A stretch of 64,000 nucleotides of DNA from Bizionia myxarmorum (GTDB lineage Bacteria; Bacteroidota; Bacteroidia; Flavobacteriales; Flavobacteriaceae). The notes beneath the pieces are model-generated. The model saw only the letters and a list, made by a program, of their open reading frames with translations, was not told the DNA's origin and ran no database searches. The stretch is from the NCBI RefSeq assembly GCF_008086205.1, contig NZ_VSKK01000001.1, positions 248,001 to 312,000 of the forward strand, read 5' to 3'. Below are positions 18,107 to 27,677 of this stretch, piece after piece. Each line of letters begins with the position of its first letter. Within the stretch, counting starts at the first letter, position 1. A program made the translations under genes and the position numbers.

Positions 18107-18976
18107 ATGAGTATATTACAAATAAAAGGTACACTAATTCCTATTGGTGGGAATGAAGATAAGGGATTTGAAGAGGATGAAATTCACCGATTAGACTATG
18201 TTGAGGAAGGTATTTTAGCGCACGTTGTTCGCGAAGCGGGCGGCAAAAACGCTAAAATAATTATTATTCCTACTGCATCAAGTATTCCTGTAGAAGTAGG
18301 CGAAAATTATTTGGCAGCATTTGCTACTTTAGGATGTACAAATGTGACAGTATTAGATATCCGAACTCAAGAAGATTCAGAGAAAGCAGATTATATCAAC
18401 CATATTAAAGCGGCGGATTGTGTGATGTTTTCTGGTGGTGATCAGTCTAAAATTTCGAAATATATTGGCGACTCTACGATTCATAAGTTGCTATTGGATC
18501 GTTATAAAAACGATATAGGCTTTGTTATAGCAGGAACCAGTGCAGGTGCCATGGCAATGTCTAATGAAATGATTGCCGGTGGTAGTAGTGCCAAATCTTT
18601 TGTGAAAGGCGCTGTAAAGATGCGAAAAGGTTTAAGTTTTATACCAAAATTAGTTATTGACACCCATTTTATTCAACGTGGCCGTTTTGGACGTATTACA
18701 GAAGCCATTGCTAAATTTCCAGATGTTACTGGTTTTGGTTTTGCTGAAGACACCGGTATGATTATCAAAAACGGAAATGATTGTACCGTAATTGGATCGG
18801 GAATGGTAATTGTTTTTGATAGTAAAAACTTAACCCATAACAACCAAAAAGTTTTGGATGAAGGCACGCCCATGACAATGGCCAATTTGACGCTACATAT
18901 TTTAGCCAACGGCGACCAATATGATATTGATGCACATCATGTATTGGTATTACCTATTGAGGCACCGTTTATTTAA
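18107..18976 (+). CDS. cphB: Cyanophycinase
   Basis: CphB is a cytosolic serine exopeptidase (family S51) that cuts cyanophycin into beta-Asp-Arg dipeptides. The 289-residue protein has the nucleophile elbow AGTSAGAMAMS (Ser145) plus FSGGDQSKI and DTHFIQRGRFGR, all characteristic of the family. It is divergent from cphA, so making and using the polymer can be separately timed. TATTTTTG at 18061-18068 is a possible -7 element. A REP-like palindrome starts five bases after the stop codon. Confidence 0.95.
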   Translation: MSILQIKGTLIPIGGNEDKGFEEDEIHRLDYVEEGILAHVVREAGGKNAKIIIIPTASSIPVEVGENYLAAFATLGCTNVTVLDIRTQEDSEKADYINHIKAADCVMFSGGDQSKISKYIGDSTIHKLLLDRYKNDIGFVIAGTSAGAMAMSNEMIAGGSSAKSFVKGAVKMRKGLSFIPKLVIDTHFIQRGRFGRITEAIAKFPDVTGFGFAEDTGMIIKNGNDCTVIGSGMVIVFDSKNLTHNNQKVLDEGTPMTMANLTLHILANGDQYDIDAHHVLVLPIEAPFI

Positions 18977-18980
18977 TTAA

Positions 18981-19006
18981 ATTCCTGTGTAGGCAGGCAG
19001 GAATCT
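18981..19006. repeat. Dispersed palindrome, relative of 11339-11406
   Basis: ATTCCTG and CAGGAAT arms flank a short loop, with GAATCT at the right edge as in the copies at 11339-11406. It lies directly behind cphB and may serve as its 3' hairpin. Confidence 0.55.
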
Positions 19007-19019
19007 CAATTTTCAATAA

Positions 19020-19190
19020 ATAGAATTTATAGGTTTTTTCTAACCCTTTGCGTTAGCGATTGCAGCGACATTCTTTTTAGAGATTATTGAAATCTAAATA
19101 TATTTAGATTGAAGATACCTAAACGAAGCTTAAAAAAAGATACAGCGGAAAGCGCGACCTTTAGTTAACGCCGAAATAATTATAATAATA
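19020..19190. repeat. Probable degenerate dispersed repeat in the cphB-peptidase gap
   Basis: No gene is seen. The stretch has the look of a longer flavobacterial intergenic repeat: GCGTTAGCGATTGCAGCG near the left end, GATACAGCGGAAAGCGCGAC further right, and TTAACGCC at the end. GATTGCAGCG and GATACAGCGG are imperfect direct copies. Function is unknown. Confidence 0.35.
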
Positions 19191-19229
19191 TTCATATTTA
19201 CAAAACCCTTTTTTCAAAGGGATCTATTA

Positions 19230-20159
19230 TCACTTATAAATAGAAATTTCTTCAATACCCGCAGATGACTTTTGTCCCCTATACATGCCTTCCGTGTTAA
19301 ATGGCATGGCGATATTTCCTTTCGCATCAACAGCTATTAGTCCACCATCACCACCCAATTCTAGAATTCGTTTATGGATTACTTCACTGGAAGCATCCTG
19401 TAAACTCATACTTTTATGTTCCATTAAACAGGCCACATCATAAGCCACCACGCCACGAATAAAAAATTCGCCACTTCCGGTACAGGAAATAGCACAGGTT
19501 TTATTATTGGCATAATTCCCAGCGCCAACCATAGGGGAATCGCCAACGCGTCCCCATTTTTTATTGGTCATTCCACCCGTTGAGGTTGCGGCGGCAATAT
19601 TTCCGTCTTGATCACAGGCTACTGCTCCAACCGTTCCGAATTTAGAATCTTTCTTTTTGGCATGATCCAATTGAAAACTGTCCGTGTCTTTTATTTCTAA
19701 CCATTGTTTATGACGAAATTCATCATAAAAATAAGTCGGATTTTCTAACTTATAATCCAATTCTTTAGCGAAACGCATGGCACCTTCACCCGCCAAAAAC
19801 ACATGATCACTTTTTTCCATGACATCTTTTGCCAAACGAATGGGGTTTTTAATGCCAGTAATTAAACTAACTGCTCCAGCATTCAAGGTCTTTCCATCCA
19901 TGATACAGGCATCCATTTCATGCGTTTCTTCAGCTGTGAAAACGCTGCCTTTTCCGGCATTAAATAAATGTGAATTTTCCAAAGTCATAACAGCTTTTTC
20001 CACTGCATTAACAGCTGTTCCACCAGATTCTAGAATACCATAACCAGCATTTAAAGCGGCTTTTAATGCCAACCTATATTCCGATTCTAATTCAGGCGTC
20101 ATCATACCTTTTACCAAGGTTCCAGCACCACCATGTATAGCAATTGAAAATGTATTCAT
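19230..20159 (-). CDS. Isoaspartyl peptidase / L-asparaginase (plant-type Ntn hydrolase)
   Basis: These enzymes cleave beta-aspartyl dipeptides, including the beta-Asp-Arg made by cyanophycinase, and also asparagine. The 309-residue protein starts MNTFSIAIHGGAGT, a family hallmark. The frame is open a further 28 codons but that extension is hydrophobic and unlike any relative. The autocleavage site is SKFGTVGAV with Thr176 as nucleophile; GGMTNKKWGRVGDSPMVGAG follows as expected. No signal peptide is present. With cphA and cphB next door, it most likely completes cyanophycin use by yielding free Asp and Arg. Confidence 0.92.
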   Translation of the reverse strand: MNTFSIAIHGGAGTLVKGMMTPELESEYRLALKAALNAGYGILESGGTAVNAVEKAVMTLENSHLFNAGKGSVFTAEETHEMDACIMDGKTLNAGAVSLITGIKNPIRLAKDVMEKSDHVFLAGEGAMRFAKELDYKLENPTYFYDEFRHKQWLEIKDTDSFQLDHAKKKDSKFGTVGAVACDQDGNIAAATSTGGMTNKKWGRVGDSPMVGAGNYANNKTCAISCTGSGEFFIRGVVAYDVACLMEHKSMSLQDASSEVIHKRILELGGDGGLIAVDAKGNIAMPFNTEGMYRGQKSSAGIEEISIYK

Positions 20160-20277
20160 CTTTATTATTTTAAGCTTATAATTTGCACTACAAATAGGTT
20201 GGAAAATTACAAATAGAAAATCAAATGCCATACAAAAAAGCATAAGTTTTTGTAGATTTGATGCGCTTGTATTTTCG

Positions 20278-20340
20278 TGCGCAGTCGAGAACTTTTTTTT
20301 GAAAATTGCATACTATTAAACCCTCTCGACTGCGCTCAAG
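20278..20340. repeat. Inverted REP-like pair upstream of polA
   Basis: TGCGCAGTCGAGA (20278-20290) and TCTCGACTGCGCT (20324-20336) are near-perfect inverted arms around a 33-nt AT-rich spacer. The arms belong to the same class as the unit at 13873. It could form a long hairpin in the polA leader region. Confidence 0.6.
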
Positions 20341-20373
20341 GCAACATCCTAATTTCAAAAATATATTTTACAC

Positions 20374-23214
20374 ATGTCCGATCAGAAACGTCTATTTTTA
20401 GTTGATGCCTACGCATTAATTTTCCGTGGCTATTATGCTTTTATAAAAAACCCGCGTATTAATTCCAAAGGCACCGACACATCGGCCATAATGGGTTTTA
20501 TGAATTCTTTATTAGATGTTATTAAGCGCGAAAGACCCGATCATTTAGCCGTTTGTTTTGATAAAGGTGGCAGCGCAGATCGTGTGGAAATGTATGAGGC
20601 CTACAAAGCTAATCGCGATGCGACGCCAGAAGCTATAAAAATTGCCGTGCCTTATATTCAAGAGATTTTAAAAGCCATGCATATTCCCATTATGGTTAAA
20701 GAAGGTTATGAAGCCGATGATGTTATTGGAACACTTTCCAAGCAAGCTGAAAAAGAAGGTTATCAAACTTTTATGGTAACGCCCGATAAGGATTTTGCCC
20801 AATTGGTATCTGAAAATATATTTATGTACCGCCCTAAATCTTTTGGTGGCGGCTATGAAGTTTGGGGTATTCCTGAAGTTCAAAAGAAATTTGAAGTGGA
20901 GCGTCCAGAACAAGTGATTGACTTTTTAGGGATGATGGGTGATGCCTCTGATAATATTCCTGGTTTACCAGGTGTGGGTGAAAAAACCGCCAAGAAATTC
21001 ATTAAAGCTTATGGTAGCATGGAAGGTTTGCTTGCCAATACCCATGAATTAAAAGGCAAGATGAAGGAAAAAGTGGAAGAAGCTAAAGAATTAGGCATAC
21101 TTTCTAAAAAATTGGCCACTATCATGTTAGATGTTCCTGTGGTTTTTAATGCGAAAGATTTTGAACTAGACCAACCCGATATTCCAAAGGTTACAGAAAT
21201 TTTTCAAGAGTTAGAATTCAGACGCCTTATTGATAATTTCATAAAAACATTTGCACCTGAAACTGCCGCTACAAATGCAGAAGTAGCAAAATCAGTAAAT
21301 CAAACGGAATCAACTTCTTCAGCTGGAGCAGGACAATTTTCGTTATTTGGTAGTTCAGAAGAGGTTAGTGCAACGCTGCCAAACCCAAGTGAATTTTCAA
21401 GACAAACACTGCAATCCACCTCCCATTTTTATCAAAGTGTGGCGCCTGGAATGGCTACTAAACTGTTTATTTCCAATTTAATGAAGCAGACTTCGGTTTG
21501 TTTTGATACCGAAACTACAGGCTTGAATCCGCTAACTGCGGAATTGGTTGGTATTGCTTTTTCTTGGGAAACTGGGAAAGGGTTTTATTTACCATTCCCC
21601 GAAAATAAAGAGGAAGCTCAAGAATTAATTGAAACCTTACGACCATTTTTTGAAAGTGAAACCATTGAAAAAGTCGGTCAGAATTTAAAATATGATTTAA
21701 AAGTCCTTGCCAAATACAACATTACGGTACAAGGTAAATTGTTTGACACCATGTTAGCGCATTATCTTATTAATCCAGATATGCGCCATAATATGGATGT
21801 TTTAGCCGAAACGTATTTAAATTATTCGCCTATTTCCATAGAAACTTTAATTGGTAAAAAAGGAAAGAATCAGAAAAGCATGCGCGATGTTTCTTTGGAA
21901 ACTCAAACGGAATACGCTGTTGAAGATGCTGATATTACTTGGCAATTAAAAGCCCATTTTGAAAAGGAACTTGGCGCTGCCAATACGCAGAAATTATTTG
22001 ATGACATTGAAGTGCCATTGCTTCGCGTTTTAGCCGCTATGGAATTGGAAGGTATTAATTTAGATGAAAAATTCTTGAATTCCCTTTCGGAAGCTTTAAA
22101 TAATGATATTTCAACCCTTGAAAAAAGCATTTACGAAGGCGCCGGCGAAGAATTCAATATCGCCTCACCCAAACAATTAGGTATTATTCTTTTTGAAAAA
22201 CTGAAGCTTGTTGACAAGCCTAAAAAAACCAAAACGGGCCAATATGCAACTGGTGAAGATATTTTAAGTTATTTGGCCAAAGACAATGAAATTATCAGGG
22301 ATATTTTAGAATATCGTGGTTTAGCCAAACTAAAAAGCACTTATGTAGATGCTTTGCCATTGCAAGTGGAACCGCTAACAGGAAGAGTTCATACAGATTA
22401 TATGCAAACGGTTGCTGCAACGGGCCGTTTGAGTAGTAACAACCCAAATTTACAAAACATACCTATTCGTACAGAACGCGGACGCCAAGTACGTAAAGCG
22501 TTTGTTCCAAGAAATGATGATTACACGCTACTAGCAGCGGATTATAGTCAAATAGAATTGCGCATTATTGCGGCTTTAAGTGAAGAAGAAACTATGATTC
22601 AAGCCTTTAAAAATGGCGAAGATATTCATGCTTCTACCGCTTCTAAAGTTTTCAATGTCTCTTTAGAGGACGTTACTCGAGAACAAAGAAGCAATGCCAA
22701 AACGGTGAACTTCGGAATTATATATGGTGTTTCAGCTTTCGGATTAAGTAACCAAACAGATTTAAGCCGAAGCGAAGCCAAAGAATTAATTGATACCTAT
22801 TACGAAACCTACCCAAAACTGAAAAGCTATATTGGCAAACAGGTTGATTTTGCTCGCGATCATGGTTATGTGCAAACCGTTTTAGGACGTCGTCGTTATT
22901 TACAGGACATCAATTCCCGTAACGGCGTTGTGCGTGGAGCCGCAGAACGAAATGCTGTAAATGCCCCTATTCAAGGAAGCGCTGCCGATATTATAAAAAT
23001 TGCCATGATTCGAATTTTTAACAAGCTCAATGAAAATCAATATAAAACCAAAATGCTTTTACAAGTACATGATGAATTGGTTTTTGATGTTTATAAACCT
23101 GAATTAGAAGCTATAAAAACCTTGGTGAAAACTGAAATGGAAGGTGCCTTTATTTTGTCGGTTCCTTTAGATGTGGAAATGGATATTGGTGATAATTGGT
23201 TAGAAGCCCATTAA
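20374..23214 (+). CDS. polA: DNA polymerase I
   Basis: Pol I fills gaps and removes RNA primers during replication and repair. The 946-residue protein has all three modules: the 5'-3' exonuclease (FLVDAYALIFRGYYAF; MMGDASDNIPGLPGVGEKTA), a 3'-5' exonuclease, and the family A polymerase. The proofreading residues are kept (FDTETTGLNPL near residue 377, QNLKYDLKVL, YAVEDADITW), unlike many bacterial homologues that lost them. The polymerase motifs are DYSQIELR, RSNAKTVNFGIIYG and QVHDELVFD. A linker of about 60 residues (Ser/Ala/Thr-rich near 300-350) joins the first two parts. Confidence 0.97.
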   Translation: MSDQKRLFLVDAYALIFRGYYAFIKNPRINSKGTDTSAIMGFMNSLLDVIKRERPDHLAVCFDKGGSADRVEMYEAYKANRDATPEAIKIAVPYIQEILKAMHIPIMVKEGYEADDVIGTLSKQAEKEGYQTFMVTPDKDFAQLVSENIFMYRPKSFGGGYEVWGIPEVQKKFEVERPEQVIDFLGMMGDASDNIPGLPGVGEKTAKKFIKAYGSMEGLLANTHELKGKMKEKVEEAKELGILSKKLATIMLDVPVVFNAKDFELDQPDIPKVTEIFQELEFRRLIDNFIKTFAPETAATNAEVAKSVNQTESTSSAGAGQFSLFGSSEEVSATLPNPSEFSRQTLQSTSHFYQSVAPGMATKLFISNLMKQTSVCFDTETTGLNPLTAELVGIAFSWETGKGFYLPFPENKEEAQELIETLRPFFESETIEKVGQNLKYDLKVLAKYNITVQGKLFDTMLAHYLINPDMRHNMDVLAETYLNYSPISIETLIGKKGKNQKSMRDVSLETQTEYAVEDADITWQLKAHFEKELGAANTQKLFDDIEVPLLRVLAAMELEGINLDEKFLNSLSEALNNDISTLEKSIYEGAGEEFNIASPKQLGIILFEKLKLVDKPKKTKTGQYATGEDILSYLAKDNEIIRDILEYRGLAKLKSTYVDALPLQVEPLTGRVHTDYMQTVAATGRLSSNNPNLQNIPIRTERGRQVRKAFVPRNDDYTLLAADYSQIELRIIAALSEEETMIQAFKNGEDIHASTASKVFNVSLEDVTREQRSNAKTVNFGIIYGVSAFGLSNQTDLSRSEAKELIDTYYETYPKLKSYIGKQVDFARDHGYVQTVLGRRRYLQDINSRNGVVRGAAERNAVNAPIQGSAADIIKIAMIRIFNKLNENQYKTKMLLQVHDELVFDVYKPELEAIKTLVKTEMEGAFILSVPLDVEMDIGDNWLEAH

Positions 23215-24038
23215 TTTTTAATAATAACGTTTCACAAAATAATACGCTTTTTTTTTTATAATTGCACTATACCCTTAAAATTGTACATCTGAATATTCTA
23301 GATTCAACCTGTTTCGTTTTAAGGGTTTTCTAATCTATAAATACCAGTTGTTGTTCCATTTATTATGCCCAAAATTGGACTATAAATCTCCAATATTCTT
23401 CACAAAATAAAATGTAAAACATATACTAACCAGAGCAATTCAGAGTAAAATAAATCATTAAAAATTCTTCTAGCACCGAATTAAAGCCTGTTAAAACCAT
23501 TTCAAAAACAACAAATATCTTCAGGCTCCTCGATTGTTTCACAATGACATGTAGCCAAGTGATACTTCTTCCATAGTCCACCATAGATTATGTGGAGCTT
23601 ATTCCATTCCTTTTTTATAACCAATTTTTCCACGCTTAATATTTCATTTTTACAATATATAGCGCTTAACGTTCCTATTGATTTGGTATATTTCAGAAAG
23701 AGCCTCTATTACTTATACTTCCAGAGATTCTAATAACAACCATGCCAATCAACATAATTAATAAAGTTATTAGTATATAATTTAATACAAAATATTAACA
23801 CTTTTAAATTATAAAAATGATCTTGAAAATCCGGAAATAGGCGCCTCTTTCAAACCAAAAAATTGTTTTCAGGACCTGTTAAAAAAGCACGTGAAACAGA
23901 ATTAATTGGAACGCCTGCTTTTAGTATGAATTATTGCAAAAATAACTTTGTAGGCTTCCTGTTTTAGTAGGAGCTTAAAAGACGACAATACAAACACTTA
24001 ATTTGTTGCTTTAAGCAGTCGGAGATTGAAAAATAAGT
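23215..24038. other. Long intergenic region without a supported gene
   Basis: About 820 bp of AT-rich sequence with stops in all frames. A decayed REP-like stretch is at 23521-23553 (CTCCTCGATTGTTTCACAAT). Short open pieces near 23820-23970 have no start codon and match nothing I recognise; they may be remains of a lost gene. Confidence 0.5.
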
Positions 24039-24917
24039 CTATTCAAAAAGATTTGAGGATAAATAGCGGTCGCCACGATCGCAAATAATACTCACAATTA
24101 CACCACTTTTTAATTCGCTTGCGAGTTTTAATGCTGCTGTGGTGGCACCTCCACTACTCATACCTGCAAATATACCTTCTTCCTTTGCTAATCTTCTAGT
24201 CATGGATATGGCTTCGTCCTGGCTTACTTCTAAAATTCTATCAACTTTTGAAGCGTTAAATATTTTAGGCAAATATTCTTTTGGCCATTTGCGTATGCCG
24301 GGTATACTAGAGCCATCCGTAGGCTGTACTCCTACAATTTGAATGTTCTTATTTTGTTCTTTTAAAAAGCTAGAAGTTCCCATAATCGTTCCTGTAGTTC
24401 CCATAGAAGAAACAAAGTGTGTCACTTCGCCACGGGTATCTCTCCATATTTCAGGTCCTGTGGTATTATAATGTGCTTTCCAGTTATCCTCATTTGCAAA
24501 TTGATCAAACGAATAGAACCCTTCATTCTTAACCTTTGCAATAGCGTAGTCACGCGAACCTTCAATACCTTCGGAATGCAAAGTAACTTTAGCACCGTAA
24601 GCTTTCATTGTTTGCACACGTTCTTTAGTAGCCGAATCTGGCATAACAAGTTCTATATCTAACTTAAATATTCCAGCAATCATAGCCAACGCAATCCCGG
24701 TATTTCCACTTGTTGCTTCTATGAGTTTTGATTTATGGTTTATTTTACCCGAATCCAACGCATTTTTAATCATACTATATGCGGCCCTATCTTTTACACT
24801 TCCTCCCGGATTGTTGCCCTCCAGTTTAAAATACAAACTCACATTAGGATTTGTATTTAAAACCATCGATTTTACTAATGGCGTGTTTCCAATTTGTTCA
24901 ATCAGCGTTTTATTCAT
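24039..24917 (-). CDS. cysM: O-acetylserine sulfhydrylase, CysM type
   Basis: This PLP enzyme makes cysteine from O-acetylserine and sulfide or thiosulfate. The 292-residue protein has the PLP lysine in NNPGGSVKDRAAYSM, the substrate loop EATSGNTGIALA, and the phosphate-binding SSMGTTGTIMG. The short length and the PGGSVKDR form suggest the CysM branch more than CysK. It lies 4 nt downstream of the serine acetyltransferase gene, so substrate supply and use are co-transcribed. Confidence 0.92.
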   Translation of the reverse strand: MNKTLIEQIGNTPLVKSMVLNTNPNVSLYFKLEGNNPGGSVKDRAAYSMIKNALDSGKINHKSKLIEATSGNTGIALAMIAGIFKLDIELVMPDSATKERVQTMKAYGAKVTLHSEGIEGSRDYAIAKVKNEGFYSFDQFANEDNWKAHYNTTGPEIWRDTRGEVTHFVSSMGTTGTIMGTSSFLKEQNKNIQIVGVQPTDGSSIPGIRKWPKEYLPKIFNASKVDRILEVSQDEAISMTRRLAKEEGIFAGMSSGGATTAALKLASELKSGVIVSIICDRGDRYLSSNLFE

Positions 24918-24921
24918 TCTA

Positions 24922-25710
24922 TTAAAGAGATTTTGTTACTATTTGTACTTCGGGAGTATGTAAAACTGTAGAGTTTTTTGGAACAGATTTCGTTAACCAA
25001 GTATTACCACCAATGATACTGTTTTCACCTATAATGGTATTTCCCCCTAGAATAGAGGCATTGGCATAAATAACCACATTTTTTTCAATGGTAGGATGCC
25101 TTTTTATATTCTTGAGTTGTTTTTCAACCTTTAGAGCACCCAAAGTAACACCTTGATAAATTTTAACATTATCATGTATTTCAGCAGTTTCTCCAATTAC
25201 CACGCCTGTTCCGTGATCTATAAAAAACGAATTCCCAATTTGTGCACCTGGATGAATATCAATTCCTGTAAGCTGATGGGCATATTCCGTCATTAATCTT
25301 GGTATGAGAGGTAATCCCAACTTAAAAAACTCTCTGGCCATTCTATAAATGGAAATGGCAAAAAAACCAGGATAGGCTAAATAAACCTCTTCAATAGATT
25401 CAGCAGCCGGATCGTTTGTATAAATAGCCGTTGCATCTCTTTTTAAACTGCAAAATAAATCTGGAATTGTTTGCGTGAAGTCTTCCCAAGTTTTACATGG
25501 TTTACCTTCAATTTCTGGACAAACTATATTTCTAATTTTTAAAAATAAGGTTTCAAGCTCAACAAGTGTTTTTTTTGCATCTGTGCCATGATCAAACAAG
25601 GCATTAAAAAGCAATAGGGTAAAACGTTGAGATTCCTGCTTCAACGTAATAGAAACCTTAATTTCCTGCTTTTGCTGGCTTATAGCTTGTAACAATTTTG
25701 ATTGATCCAT
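24922..25710 (-). CDS. cysE: Serine O-acetyltransferase
   Basis: SAT forms O-acetylserine from serine and acetyl-CoA, the first step of cysteine synthesis. The 262-residue protein has a helical N-domain and a left-handed beta-helix of hexapeptide repeats ([55 protein letters not shown]). The start chosen is [11 protein letters not shown]; the open extension of 13 codons upstream lacks conservation signs. It leads the two-gene unit with cysM. Confidence 0.92.
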   Translation of the reverse strand: MDQSKLLQAISQQKQEIKVSITLKQESQRFTLLLFNALFDHGTDAKKTLVELETLFLKIRNIVCPEIEGKPCKTWEDFTQTIPDLFCSLKRDATAIYTNDPAAESIEEVYLAYPGFFAISIYRMAREFFKLGLPLIPRLMTEYAHQLTGIDIHPGAQIGNSFFIDHGTGVVIGETAEIHDNVKIYQGVTLGALKVEKQLKNIKRHPTIEKNVVIYANASILGGNTIIGENSIIGGNTWLTKSVPKNSTVLHTPEVQIVTKSL

Positions 25711-26225
25711 AATTTTTTTCAAAGAGACAAATTTTAGAATAAAACCCAATTAAAAAGGACTTAAAAATTAATTTATTTACATGCTTTTTATAGTTATAGA
25801 ATTAGTTGTCTCTTTTGCCTGAAAATAAATTTATGCAAACAAACAATAACTATTAAACCGGAAATTTTATTAAGCTTCTAGAAAGACTTCCAAACCGAAA
25901 CAAAAACCATTTTAATTGCATCAACAACCCTTAAATGTAAAGATATTAATACCATTCCATAAATAAGATAACAAATTAAAGAATTGTATTAATAAACAAG
26001 TAGCCATTTAAACCAATAGAGCCTAGACAAAAAGCTTATATATCTAAAAAAAATATTTCTAACCGCTATTTGCCAGGTCCTTACTAGATCCGTTCGCCTT
26101 TTAAAACGAAACCAAAATTATTCAGTCTAATTTTATATTAGAAATTTTGCCTGAACGGATTTTTAAGTTTTTACGTCTTTTTTCAATTAAAAATATATAA
26201 ATGTTTAGTTGGTTCGTATCATATA
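25711..26225. other. Intergenic region, nothing recognised
   Basis: AT-rich sequence, broken in all frames, between cysE and the fragment that starts at 26226. I see no gene, tRNA or clear terminator. Confidence 0.5.
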
Positions 26226-26384
26226 AGATATTTTAAAAGAGAAGCTACACTCAATGTAGTATTGCCTATTGACTATATTGATGGCGAGCAACTTTACGAA
26301 AAGCTTAAGGAATTAAAACAACGAGTTGAAACTGAATTTATAGAAAACGTTTTAGTAAATGCCGCCTGGCTTAATAAGGTTTGA
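26226..26384 (+). pseudogene. C-terminal gene fragment, possibly a restriction-endonuclease tail
   Basis: A 52-codon open stretch without a proper start reads RYFKREATLNVVLPIDYIDG, then EQLYEKLKELKQRVETEFIE, and ends at TGA. Codon use looks coding, unlike the surroundings. The IDGEQL(x)EKLKE pattern recalls the end of Mrr-like restriction endonuclease domains, but this is a weak, by-eye resemblance. The upstream part of the gene is gone. Confidence 0.35.
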
Positions 26385-26659
26385 ATAGTGAATAAGCTCG
26401 TGGAACGAACACGTCAAAATACATTAAATTTCACCAAAGTACTTCTGTTAAAATCTTTATATATAAATCCTAGTTTTCCAATTGCAAAGGCCTGTTTACA
26501 ATATTATTTTTTGCATACCTATACCATTGCCGCAAAAGTTAATTATTTTTCGAATTCGAATAAGCCATTTTCCTTCAAATTTATTAAATTAGTATTTTAA
26601 TGAGTGTGATTAATTTTAGTACATGTGTTCCCCAAAACACATAATTTCATGAATTTATT

Positions 26660-27196
26660 ATGAAAACGGCCACTATTTATACCATAGGACATTCAACACG
26701 GAGTTTGGATGAATTTTTGAGCATGTTACATTCTTTCCATATTACAACGGTTGCCGATGTAAGAGGATTTCCAAGTTCAAAAAAATTCCCACAATACAAT
26801 CAAGAAAGCTTAAAATTGGCCTTGCATGAAGCGGGAATTACTTATAAACATCTCGTTGATTTAGGAGGTCGCAGAAAAGCCAAAAAAGATTCAAAAAATA
26901 CCATTTGGAAACATGTTTCTTTTAGAGGTTATGCGGATTATATGGAAACTGAAGACTTTGAAAATGCGGTTCAGGAATTGGAGGAAATTGCTTTGCAGGG
27001 TACCACGGTTTATATGTGCTCCGAGGCCGTTTGGTGGCGATGTCATCGGTCTATGGTGTCCGATTATTTAAAAGCAAAAGGTTGGGAGGTTCTTCACATT
27101 ATGGGAGTAGGAAAAGCCCAAGACCATAAATATACCGCACCAGCAAAGGTAAAAAACCATAAAGTTTTTTATGCTGAAGAAGATTTAGCTCAATAA
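26660..27196 (+). CDS. DUF488 domain protein
   Basis: The protein has 178 residues and belongs to the DUF488 family: YTIGHSTRSLDEFLSML at the start, VADVRGFPSSKKFPQYNQ, and the cysteine motif YMCSEAVWWRCHRSMVSDYL near the end. The function of the family is not established; the conserved cysteines and histidine suggest a small catalytic or metal-binding fold. It is cytosolic by prediction and stands alone, with long non-coding gaps on both sides. Confidence 0.9.
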   Translation: MKTATIYTIGHSTRSLDEFLSMLHSFHITTVADVRGFPSSKKFPQYNQESLKLALHEAGITYKHLVDLGGRRKAKKDSKNTIWKHVSFRGYADYMETEDFENAVQELEEIALQGTTVYMCSEAVWWRCHRSMVSDYLKAKGWEVLHIMGVGKAQDHKYTAPAKVKNHKVFYAEEDLAQ

Positions 27197-27582
27197 ACCT
27201 TCAAATTGTATTTTTTCTAAAATTTTTGATTTTCTAATTCGGCAATTTTCACTTAAATCATTTGTATGTGTTAAACGTACTCATATTATAATTCAAAAAA
27301 TCGCACAACTTACTTCACTCCTATCTATTCTAGTGTTTCCTAAATAACATCGAATAGGGCATAATGCTTGAACTTTTATTAATTGAGTTAACTAAAATAT
27401 CAATGTGATTAATTAATTCAAACCACTTTCTATATTTTTATTTCATTAATTAATTTAGGGAAATACGCTTCTTTAAATTAGAAGAAGCTTTTTAAAAAAC
27501 TTCTTTTGGAATGGCACACATTAATCATGTTTGCCTTTTTTAATATATGTTTTTCTTAAAAATGAATGGACATATTAAATGA
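27197..27582. other. Intergenic region, nothing recognised
   Basis: AT-rich and without open frames. A weak inverted repeat (AAGAAG..CTTCTT) is near 27481-27506. The structured leader of the histidine kinase gene begins just after this stretch. Confidence 0.45.
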
Positions 27583-27654
27583 ATTACGGCACTACCTCTG
27601 ACTTGTGAAATTTTATTGTAGAGGTAATAATTAAATTGAAAATCCAGCCGTAAT
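27583..27654 (+). promoter_or_regulatory. Nested two-stem leader element before the histidine kinase gene
   Basis: Outer arms ATTACGGC (27583-27590) and GCCGTAAT (27647-27654) are perfect complements. Inside them TACCTCT (27593-27599) and AGAGGTA (27620-27626) pair as well, with a 20-nt loop. The element ends 23 nt before the ATG. It could be a folded 5' UTR or a palindromic protein site; I do not recognise a known riboswitch. Confidence 0.45.
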
Positions 27655-27677
27655 AATCTTACTTATTAGAATTTATC

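Noticed and set aside
26388-26600. 70-codon open frame with GTG start
   Set aside because: Composition follows AT-rich background, no promoter or family features; it starts 3 nt after the stop of a decayed fragment.
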